A stretch of 64,000 bases of DNA from Gonatopus flavifemur (Eukaryota; Arthropoda; Insecta; Hymenoptera; Dryinidae): NCBI GenBank assembly GCA_018340375.1, contig JAFFJZ010000007.1:24402001-24466000 (forward strand), written 5' to 3'. The notes beneath the pieces are model-generated. The model did no database searches and had not been told where the DNA came from. It saw only the letters and a list, made by a program, of their open reading frames with translations. Position numbers and translations under genes: made by a program. Positions 10,301 to 22,300 of this stretch are shown here, in pieces; within the stretch, counting starts at the first letter, position 1, and the number at the start of each line of letters is the position of its first letter.

Positions 10301-13300
10301 CAAAAACTGGATCGAAAACAAATTTCTCAGCGTAATTTGGAGCGTTTTAAGCAGATAAAACCGACTTCTTGCGTCGTTTTATAACTATGGATGAGACTTG
10401 GATCTACCACCATGATCCTAAATTGAAACAAGAACGTTTACAGTGGACTGAAGCTGGTTGTTCAGCTCCAAAGCAGGTGAAGTCACAACGATCAGCAAAG
10501 AAGGTTATAGCATCAGTTTTTTGGGATGCAAAAGGAATTTTGTTCATTGATTATCTCCAGAAAGGTAAAACAATCAACTCCGAATATTACTGCAACCTTT
10601 TGGATCAGCTGGATGAAAAAATTCGTGAGAAAAGACCTGGTTTAAAGAAGAAAAAAATCGTTTTTCATCAAGATGATGCACCTGCTCACAAAAGTGTTTT
10701 GACGATCGCTAAATTCAAAGAACTCAAGTACGAATTGCTTGAACATCCACCGTATTCGCCAGATTTGGCTCCTAGCGACTACTATCTCTTCAGAAATCTC
10801 AAACAATTCCTTCGTGGAAAGCATTTTTCGTCGAATGAAGAGGCCATAGCAGCCGTAGACGGTTATTTTGCAGAGCTTCCGGAAAACCATCATAAGGATG
10901 GGATAAAATTATTGGAAGATCATTGGAACAAGTGTATTGAGCTTTTAGGAGATTATATTGGATAAAAAAATATATTTCGTAACAAAAACAGTATTCTTCC
11001 ATTTCGAGCGCAGAAACTTTTCAACCAACCTGTATATGGACAGTGAGAAAAATTGTCACTTCAACCGGAATTCTAATGGATTAAGTCTCCGGCACATTTA
11101 ATGAGAACTCCGGTAAATTCAACAAGAATTTCAGTAAAGGTGACAGAGACTTTTCTTGCTGTCCATATAGTAACCGGAATCCTGGTCAAATGACCAGTTC
11201 ATTTTTTTCCGTACACCCCTGTTACAATTAGCCCTGTCTGCCCTACCCGGGAAAAAAATTATTTCGTGTCATTACACCTGACCATTGCTCTTCTGGATTT
11301 TGAATTTGATTTTTTATCACATAAAATGATTTCTTTCTGGGATAATAATTGTTACAATTCTTCAATGATCAAATTATGTCACTACATCAAAAAGATACAC
11401 TAACATAGGTTTGTTGTTGATGAATGAACCCCTCAATAAAAATCAATCAAGAACACTATAGAATAAATCTGGTATGTTTTTCAAGCAATATTAAAAATTC
11501 CTAAAACGACAGATTTATACGTAAAATGTATCATTGAGAATCAGAATCAATGGAAGGAGATGTACTTAGGTAGTTTCTTCGCTTGTACGGCACGGTGATC
11601 CCGAGCGTTCAGGATTGGATAAAAACCGTAAGTGACTTTGCGGCTTTTTTCGCTTGTATTTTGACGAAACCAAAAAACTTAAGTCCATTTTCACATGGTT
11701 ATTGTTGAAAACGTTAATTTTTTTTCGCAGAATTAGACAGAACGCATTCGATTTACTATAAAAAGAGTGTTACATTTATAAGAACTTCATCGTATGAAAG
11801 AATTCTGAAGGGAAATAGTAAATCTCGATTTTCTCCGTTTCGATCCGATTGCACTTAAGTAGGTTTTTCCGTTGTGCGGCAGAGCGTCTTCAAACTTTTT
11901 CGGTGGTCTTCCACGTTCTTCGTTCTTGACGTCAAAATCGCTACTTTTGAACCGTTTGAACCACTCGAAACACTGTGTTTTACCGAGAGCATGCTCACCA
12001 AACGCCTCCACAAGCATTCGATGCGATTCGGCTGCGGTTTTCTTCAGATGAAAACAGAAAAGTAGTGCTTTCCGCAAATCGTAATTTGTTGGCACAAAAC
12101 TCGACATGTTTATCTCTGATAAACTAATGCTACTGAATGAAACTCGTGTTATTGTGAGTTGGAAATCTTCGTCGGATATCAATACAATAACAAGACACCG
12201 CTGACGTGATGTGTCGGTAACTGCATCGACATCTAGCGCCACCTATGGGCAAATTCCGGTTTCATACTTACACACCTGGTACTTTATTGTGGCGGAAAGA
12301 ACCATGAGTATGCGACAGGTTATCAAAACCCTTCTTGAAGTCGATACGCGGAGTAATAAGAAAATACAAAGTTATAGTTCCTATCATCATAATCAAGTAC
12401 ATCGCGCGGGTACGATACTGTGTCTAATAATCTATGATATAAACTTTTGTCTGTGTATTGACGCCACTGAAGAAAACTTAAGCTCGTCCCATGATTGGCA
12501 CAAGTATCAGAAACGAGACACTTGTGAAGAACAATTGAACCAATATTATTTCATGATCGTCCCGCTGTTCCCATAATCAGTGATGGTACATAGTTTCGGA
12601 ATAACCACTGCTCTCAGTACAAGCGTAAAAAACCAGCATTTATCAAGAATGATTGTACCAATGTTATCCACATGAGTAGCACTGTTTTTAATTTTTTAAT
12701 TAGTGACTGAACTCCGAGTTCACAATAGCTGAAGAGTTCTGCATAATCGTCGGGCCAAGACTGACTCAATATCTTCCTCATGATTAGCCCCCTCCCCTAA
12801 TTTCGCACACTAAGATAAATATAGTTGATTTAAATGAGAATAAAACTTGACTCAATAGTAATAAAACCAATGGTAATGGTTGACTGGACTCGATAATACT
12901 TCTAAATGTAATGATACACGGGAATCAACTGATCTTGAAGAACTCTTTACAGGATTCCAAGATGTCTTCCCCATGCAAGTATTGACAAGACTAAAAATCT
13001 CAAGCCTGTCTTAGTCTTGGCGCATTTGTTCCATTGTTTGATTGTAATTCATGTACGAAATTCTGAGGAAGAAAGTCAAGTCGAAATATGGATCAATTAC
13101 GTTCCTAACAATATCTGTGATGAAAAACATATTGATTGATGATTGGCGAATAAATTGGACTCCAGGCCTGAAAACACCATTGGTCCAAGCTTGTTCTGAT
13201 CTTATCATTTTCAAGCCTGGTCCAAGTTTGGTGGATTGTTGAAGACAAGTCTCGGTGGGTCTTGTGCCAAGCTTAGTCCATGATTGGGCCATTGGTCCAC

Positions 13301-16300
13301 ACACATGGGTAGCTACATACAGGAGATGAAGAAAAATGGCTGTCCATCTCACAGCTAATTACTCTATTTCGTGTAGCTAAGAATCCGCTATGATAACTAT
13401 TTTTTCAGCAATGTGAACAATAGTTATTCCTATGGTAGCTAATATTTAGCTGTCGCAGCAATATTGATGTTTATCCAAATATCAAATACACAAAGTAACT
13501 TCTAGCTACACTGTGAAAAATTGGCGGTGTTAGAAATATGTAGTGTTCTTTCAACACCATATGGTGTGATTTTTACACATACAGTGTCATGCTAACATCG
13601 TTTGAAATGGTTTTGACACCGATTTTGGGGTGGACTTCTATAGAATCCGCATGGTGTTCATTCTGGGTTAGTTCTGACACCGCTTTGACACCATTTCTTT
13701 TACAGTGTACCATGGCGGATTGTTTTTTTCCGTGTATTATTACAGATTTTTTTCAAATGCTCGAAATTTATGTTATGCATTCCATAATTAGAATACTTAT
13801 TGAAAAAATCAAATCCTGAAAAAATCACTGCAAAAAAAACTGGAAATTTACTGTGCATCTGGACTGGAAATTTCCAATATTGGTACTGGAATATGGATAT
13901 TCTAGTACATGTACAGAGATTTTGTTGATACGGTACTGAAAATTCACCAAACATAACTGAAAATTCAGTCCTTGTTTTGGAATTTTCAAGTTTGAGATTG
14001 TGTACTGAAATCTTGCCATGATTTCGCGAAAATTTTACTGGCTCACACTATAATTCCACAGTTTTCGTGCACCAGAAGAAACTATCCCCTCAATAAGGAC
14101 TTGGGAAAAATTTCGAATTTAGAAAAAAAAACCTAATCGTTGGTATACTGGAATTATACAGGTTTTGAACTGCATATTTCAGGTTGTGTGATGGAATTTT
14201 CCAGTTGCTATGCAACGGGATTTTCCAATTATGCTGGAATTCAATCACTGTTGCACTGGAATTTTCCACTTCTATTGGATTTTGCCATTTCTGGCAGGAA
14301 AAATTTCAAGTCTTTATATTAAAAATTTCCTGATTGAGATTTTGAATAATAATTGTGATTGTGGCAAATGAAACTGATATATGAGGTTTTTCGAAGGCTT
14401 ATTCCTTTGTGTATTCTAGATATGAATCATATGTAATAACCTAAGCTGGCCTTCCAATACGTCGCGCTATAGCTCATCGGTTAGGTCTTAGGTTTCAGTT
14501 GGTAGGCAGGTAGAAAAGTGTAGGTTCAAATCCCGTTAGGTGGACATGACTTTCTGTCCATCCACATGAACGATCAAGTTTCTCAATCATCTTGAAACAC
14601 AAGGACCGTGCAAAATCACTTTGTGTGTGCAATTTTTTTCAATTTTGATGAATATTTTCAGCATTAATTTTCCAGTACATGTCCTAGAAAATCCCACTTC
14701 GTGTACTGAAAAATTCCAGTACTAAGGCTCAGAAAATTTCCAGTTTTGATGCTGAAATTCCATAAAATTTGTACTGAATTTTTGCAGTACAAATGTGCTA
14801 AAATTTTCCGGTACATGTACAGGTTACTTGCTTCCAGTACATGTACTGGAATTTTCCGGTGAAATTTTTTTACAGTAAACCTGAACAATGAGGTTTCATC
14901 CATGTTGACTTATTGGCTGAAAGATTGACTGGATTCTCTCAAAAATCGAAAACAATAACTGTATTCCAATAAAACTCCAAATTCTTCATACTTACATATG
15001 ACACATATGCCATTCCCAAAGATGCTTTGGTACGGACGATCGAAAGTCTGCGGTGCCAGCATTCAAAATTCGCGCAGTAAACCTCAGCAATCTCCTAGTT
15101 TCCAAATACCAATTTTCAAACTCTCTTTGCACCTCATAAGCTCGCGATGATACACAATTTTCCTCCATTGCACACTGGAGCCAATACAACTGCCTATCCT
15201 CTAAGTAAGCAGTCCTCATTAATTCTATGTGGTCAAAAATCAAGTCGGGTACATCACGTGAACAAGCAACGCTTGCAATGTTCTCTCCATTTCCTAATGA
15301 AATTTTAAAAAATATGCACTCTTTTGCCTAATTCTTGAACAAATATACAAAAAAAAGGTTCAATCGATTGTGATCGCATGTCATAAGATTCGATTAAAGA
15401 TTTATTCCTGAATAATCATGTTGACTTTAGTGAATATATTTGAGACTATTCTTAAAATATCTGAGACCTATACACGGAGAGAAAATTGTGGTTGAATTTA
15501 CTATGAGATCATCGCGATCGAGGAACAGATTGAATTTCTAATGGAATTTACTACAAAATATTGTAAATTTGATCAGCTTTTTATTGTCTTGTTATAGTGA
15601 ATTTCATTGTAGATTCAGTCTGTTTCTCGGTTACAAATTACCATAGGAAATTTAACTCTAAATTTCTCTCCGTGTATTCGAAATTACCTTACAGAGAATT
15701 CACACATGGAAAAGCTTGGAATATCTTTGTTTATACACTTTTGTTTCGACTTTCAACTAGATCGAACAGAAGAACGATTTTTTTCAATAGCAAAAATAAT
15801 AAAAGCAAAGTATATGAAACTCAATGAACTGATAAAATTTATTTTGTATCGGATGTGTACCTGGACAATTGATTAGTTTGTCATGAAGACAATCAGCTAA
15901 ATTGTTCTCATTACCCTGACACTGTACCCCACTTATCGACATTGGCATTCTTTCACCTCCAAAAAAGTTTGTTTGAATTGCATGGGAAGCAAAACCAAGA
16001 CCCAATTGCCGACAAACTACAGCTGCTTCTAAAAGACTCCATCCATCACCACAAATCACACCCCAATCTGTAAAATAATACATATAGTTTTATCCTTGAT
16101 ATCTTAAAAGCAGCCCTTATGTTCCCATTATTGCGGTGTAGAAATTCATTTTCGCAAGGAGCCCATCAATTTTGTATACCTGAATTTGCCAATTTTACTT
16201 CAACTCTACCCTCGCTTGGACCTCTTCCAGCGGTTAACCGAATTGCCATCCCTTGTCGATGTAAATCTTTGATCCGAAGTTTCAACTGTTCTTCTTTTGG

Positions 16301-19300
16301 TATTATCGAAGAGTTATTGTTCTCTTCATGCTCACAGATTACTCCTGCCGCCTCGCTGCCGTCACAATCATTATTAGCCCATCCATCAAAACGGCATTTT
16401 GATAATTCTTCTTCAGTACCATCGCAGTATATGTTGTCCATCCAGAAACGTCCTAACGCATAATATAATTTGATCAGAAAGTGTTTCATACAAGTCGTCT
16501 TTCAAAATAGGTTAATGTCGATCCCTCCTACACGCAAAAAGAAAATTTCCTCAACAGCAATCATTGTGGAAAATACCTCCAGAAAATTCAGAAAATGTGA
16601 AATGTTTGAGTTTTTACAAACACTTTCTTCTGAATTGTTAGATCAATCTCACTGAATTTTATGGAACTACAACCGAACCGTCGGAACGTATTTCGAAAAT
16701 TCAGTCAGGAAATGGGTATGAAAAATTACAATGACATTTTCCGAATTTCCTATTTTGTCAAAAAAATGTCCTATTGTGACGATAAGTAAGCGTTGGCTGT
16801 GAATATGTTATTGATCTAACAAGCTTAAAGTTTTAGTAATTGTTATCATCAGTCCGAACATTGAAAAAGGAATAATTATTTTAATAGGTTATTTTCAAAC
16901 GGAGTATCAAAGAGAGAAATCAGAGTACTTGATGCATTTGTTTCATATGATGTATTTTACATATCAGACACGAGGACTCTGTTTTCAAATGTTGACATCA
17001 CAATCGTCATAATTTACTGCATATAACAGTTTTTTGTCCATACAAATTTTTGTTTTTTTTTACGATTTTTCCAAACTATTTTATCTACGCAAGTGAAGCT
17101 TTTGTTATAAGTTTTCTTGAGCTCCACAAGAAAATACTTCGATTTAAGGGGACATTCCAATGTGATGGGTTGGAAGATTCGAATTCTCTTTTGGAGCATT
17201 TTTCGATAGTTATTACCCATAAAATTGATATCCTACACTCGGTTGAGGTGTTTTCTATCGCGTAACGCTTCAAACAAGATGCTCAAACAGTGCACGTTCC
17301 AGTTTTGCAACGGTTTCATGGACGATTACCTTGCAGGGATGATTTCTCAAAAACAACAAATCGTAACGACTTCAGTACTATCATTGCCATCGTCCGTACC
17401 TCAAACTTGTTGATATTTTGATTTCGACTCATAATTTCAACTGATTTATGACGCAAAAAGGTGCGTCTTTTACACTTCTGCAGGAACCACCACCATTTTG
17501 TTAATTCTTGGTCAAATAAAATAATTGAGGTACGGGCGTTAGGGGCGACAACATAGGTCAAGAAACTTCTTGGATTTTCTGTTTCAGATCATCAGGAGAG
17601 CCGGAATCATCTTCGCAGACAAAAATTTCTTGGGTTCCAACACTCGTATTTTATATTGTAAGTACATGAATAAATATTTTTTATGACCAACAAAAATTTT
17701 TTTCAACTCTCCTTGATTATACCTTTGAAGGAGAGAAAAGTTTTTTTGATTATATTCAATAGTTCCCGAGAAAAAAATCTTGAAAATATACTTTTTTCCG
17801 ACGTTTACATTGGAATGTCTCCTTAACGGAATCTTAGAATATCTAATAACTCTATTTATGAAGACGACTCTTACTATTATTTCAAAGATACATGATGTAA
17901 TAACTGAAACTAAATATATCATTAAGGAATAAAATCTGACTTCTGGCTTGCCCAAAGTGACCGTTGATCGTTGGTTCAATTGCGCCGTCAAAGCCTAATT
18001 GTCTGCAAACCACATTGGCTTCCAAGTAATCCCATTCATCATCACAGACACTGCCCCATTTTCCATCGTGAAGAATTTCCACGTTTCCTGTGTATTAATA
18101 TGAATAATTCTTAATAAAATCGAAGTATACACTGACTACCCGCACAGGATACCTAGCTATCAATATCAATTTATCACGAATATTCTTCTCAAGAGTTTTG
18201 ATAATCAATTTCATTATATATCCAACAATCCGGTTTTCGATGATTCAAAAGACTATACACGGAGAAAAAATACGTTCTAAATATTACTACATTTTGTGCT
18301 GAAGTAGTAACATAAGGGACATAGTATAATTTTTACAGTGTAGTAAACAATCATGCTTTGTGATGTGAAGTTGCGCCAAATTAAACCATTTTCCAAATCA
18401 TCAAGCATTAATTTTCACTACACTGTGTTGTAGAAATCATACTATGCCACTTATGCTTCTACTTCAGTACAAAATGTAGTAATATTTGAAACCACATTTC
18501 TCTCCGTGTAGAATAATTAAAGGCCATGGAGTATTAGAAAACGGACAAAATTTTGCTGCGTAGTTTTTAAATAACTAAGCAATGATTACAAATTTTCAAT
18601 ATACAGCAATAAGGTGCACTGGTAGGATTTGGCTCTAAATACACTGAAAAAAAGGAATAGTTGCAGCAACTACTTAAATAGTCGATTTTCGACCTTCTAC
18701 TCAAGCAGTGGCTGCAGCTACTTAGTAGTCAGGACAAGTAAGTCGATAGTTGCACTAACTAACGTGAATACCTGAGGTATCTTGAATTCGTTGAGACAGC
18801 TAACGTGTTACTTATCCTGACTACTAAGTAGCTGCAGCAACTACTTAAATAGATGGTCGACAATCGACTATTCAAGTAGTTGCTGCAACTATTCTTCTTT
18901 TTCCGTGTATGAATACAAGGCTTAAAACATACTCCCAAACATGAGAAGAATAAGTTGAAAATTATTGACATTTGTAGATTAATACACGGAAAAAAATGAC
19001 GTGCGGATTTTGCATTGGTTGTTGTTATCTTGACATAACTGCTGAACTGCATGCAATTAGAGTAAAATTCACATTGGGACCAATGTTATGTGTACATGAA
19101 GCTGAAACTAGCGGCGGTGAGCTAGCGGCGGGAGCACGTCCAAAATGAAACGCACTGTAACACATCTCGTAAGTGCGGGGAAAATACATAGAAGTGACGA
19201 AATCGTATGAAATAAAAATGGTTTGGATGAGAATGGGGGTGGTTTTTGTGGATTTTGAGACGAGGAATCCAATGAGAATAGTTACGGAATCGTACGACAC

Positions 19301-22300
19301 AGGCTTTATGTAGTTTTCAGGTGATAAAGACGTGAAAAAGAAAAAACGGAGAGGATATTCAGTGATTTGATCATGTGAATTGAGTGGAAGCATTTTATTT
19401 AAATTTTTTCTGATATGTATTCTTATAGTTTTTGAGCTGCTGAATCGAATGGTGTATGTGAGAATCATTTACGCGGCACCGTTATCCCGAAAATCCCCAA
19501 GAGACCTTGAGAAAATTGCAGATTCCATATGAATTTCTCAACTTCCGTTCATCCTCCGAGTCAGCATTTTATTTGATTTTTTTTATACGTATTCTTATAG
19601 TTTCCGAGCTGCTGAATCGAATGATGTATGTGAGAATCATTTACGCGGCATGGTTATCCCGAAAATCTACATGGAACCTTGAGAAAATCGCAGGTTTCAG
19701 GTGAATTCCTGAACTTTCGTTCATCCTCCGAGTCAGCATTTTATTTGATTTTTTTTATACGTATTCTTATAGTTTCCGAGCTGCTGAATCGAATGATGTA
19801 TGTGAGAATCATTTACGCGGCATGGTTATCCCGAAAATCTACATGGAACCTTGAGGAAATCGCAGGTTTCAGGTGAATTCCTGAACTTCCGTTCATCCTC
19901 TGAGTCAGCATTTCATTTAGATTTCTTCTGATACGGAGTCTTATTGTTTTTTAGCTGCTGACTCGAATGATGTATGTGAGAATCATTTACGCGGCATGGT
20001 TATCCCGAAAATCTACATGGAACCTTGAGAAAATCGCAGATTTCAGGTAAATTCCTGAACTTTCGTTCATCCTCCGAGTCAGCATTTTATTTGATTTTTT
20101 TTATACGTATTCTTATAGTTTCCGAGCTGCTGAATCGAATGATGTATGTGAGAATCATTTACGCGGCATGGTTATCCCGAAAATCTACATGGAACCTTGA
20201 GGAAATCGCAGGTTTCAGGTGAATTCCTGAACTTTCGTTCATCCTCTGAGTCAGCATTTCATTTAGATTTCTTCTGATACGTAGTCTTATTGTTTTTTAG
20301 CTGCTGACTCGAATGGTGTATGTTAGAACCATCCAGGCGCAACCTTTATACTAAATTTCTTCATACACACATGGTTCCTCTTGTGAAGTGAGCTTCAATG
20401 ATCTTCCATGAAAATCATCAACAAACGCCCTTACTCACTTCACGGTTTCTAGATCGAATATCATATGACATTTGGAGAAAACTTGTTGATCATATGGAAT
20501 TTTCCAAACAACAGTTGAAACATTTCACCACCATCCCTCACCGAATCATTCCGTGTTCATGTTTCGAATCGATGCTGAATGATGAATTAGATATCCTCCT
20601 GCAGAATTCCTTACATTCTCAAGTGAACATCACAAAAAATTCGCTCACTTAAGAAATCATCAAAGAAAACTTCAAATAATCCAGAAGAACAACTGCCTTA
20701 TTATCTTCTCAAGAATCCAAGTAATTGAAAGGTACAACCATTCGGATACCGATTTTCTTGCACATATACATGATAACAAAAACTGTTACACCTTTTGAAA
20801 TGATATTAGTCAGCTGACCATACCATGTCTATTTATCATGAAAATTTTGAAATACTTCCCAACTATGAAGCAAAAATGAAAATCACGTTAATTTTTCATC
20901 AAATCTCCTCCATATCACATAACCTAATTCATAAATTTTTCGAATCCGCAAATACATATGTAATTGTCAGGTAAAATATCAGTCTTGGTATAACTTATAT
21001 CAAGTATCCAAAATCAAAAGTCTCGAAGAACAAAAATCGTCAACATTCATAATATATCTTCAACACGTCAATTCTTTTTTCTTCTTACAATTAAAGTGTA
21101 ATTATGAATAAAAAATGAATCAATTCTATCTAATGAGAATGGTTCCGTATCCAAAATCATTTACACTTCTTCGTGAAATAACTCGAATAATTAAAACAAA
21201 ACAAAAGCAGTTCAGATCTCCATTTCCTTGCACACATATCAAAATAAAAATTGCTACAACGTTCAAAATAATATCAATCAGCAAACCGTAAAATGTCTCT
21301 AATTATCTGACAAAGTTCACTACAAGAAGTACAAACATAAAATATCTCCCAAGTATGAAACAAAAATAAAAACGCAGTGAATTTTTAATCAACTCCTCCA
21401 TGTCACAAAACTTAATCCATAAAATATTTCAATCTGTAAATACATATCTAATTTTACAATAAAATATCACTCTTGGTATAACTCATATTCAGTCTTCAAC
21501 ATCAGCAGTCTTAAGCAACTTAAGACATCAACATTTATAATACACATATATCACACGCATCAATTCTTTGTTTTTTCTTTCGAATATACTATAATCATAA
21601 ATAAAAAGTGAAATTAATCTAGAATGAGAATGGTTCTAATTCTTTAGTTTTTTCTCGACTATTCTCCTGATTTAGTTCCATTACTATGCTCTTAAGACTA
21701 GAGCAATATTGTAGGGTATTCCATACACCATCGTCACTTGTAGAAGAAGGTATATAGTAAAATATCCTAGCAATTGCTTTTGAACATTTCCTGAGACATT
21801 TATCCAATGTCACGTTTACGGAAAATGCTGTATACGTAGGTTTATTGATATTTCTCATTTGTATCAATCCGTGTATTATCCATTTCCTGATTTGATTCAT
21901 TCCGGCGATATCGCACGGAGAGAAAAAATTTGCTGACGCAGCAAATCGAGGTATCAGGTATGGAATAGCAAAATTTTTTGCTGACCTAGCTAAAAATTCG
22001 CTATAACAGCAATCGTGTTAGCTACGACAGCAATGTGTTAGCTGTGGCAGCAAAAAATGTTTGCTCCGCCAGCAAATTTCCAGTATTATATACAGAATAG
22101 CAAACAAATTTTGCTGGGATAGCAAACATTTTTTGCTGCCATAGCTGAAAATTCGCTGTCGCAGCTAACAAGATTGCCAGAACAGCAAAAAATTTGCTGC
22201 TACGACAAAAGGAACCCAGCAAAAGTAGATTTCGCTGCCACAGCAATTTCCTTTCTCTCCGTGCGAATTCAATATTAACGCCTGTAAATATGATATGACG

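Larger units (their letters stand above)
8694..12279 (-). mobile_element. mariner element A, full length but interrupted by element B
   Basis: The ends are inverted repeats (CCAGGTGTGTAAGTATGAAA, about 30 bp) flanked by TA at 8692-8693 and 12280-12281. Taking out element B (9586-11874) and its 2-bp duplication leaves about 1295 bp, the usual mariner size. The transposase reads on the minus strand. The N-terminal part from the ATG at 12104 ([19 protein letters not shown]) has helix-turn-helix features and breaks at 11875. It resumes at 9583 and contains TGDEKW (first catalytic Asp), a frameshift near 9205, then HDNAPAH and [13 protein letters not shown] with 34 residues between the last two catalytic Asp (DD34D). 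It is dead by insertion and frameshift, in intron 5 of the lysyl oxidase gene and on the same strand. Confidence 0.92.

Noticed and set aside
14463..14550. Functional tRNA gene
   Set aside because: Internal promoter boxes are present, but the acceptor stem does not pair and the spacing is wrong.
19507..20222. Three repeated 65-residue frames that looked like a small gene family
   Set aside because: They are the same frame within the 172-bp satellite units and have no independent support.
19386..20345. CRISPR-like array
   Set aside because: Units are contiguous near-identical 172-bp repeats without unique spacers, in a eukaryotic intron.
22022..22263. The C-terminal 80 residues of the uninterrupted Ulp1-like frame
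   Set aside because: This stretch is read-through into the MITE; the true continuation lies at 21911-21619.
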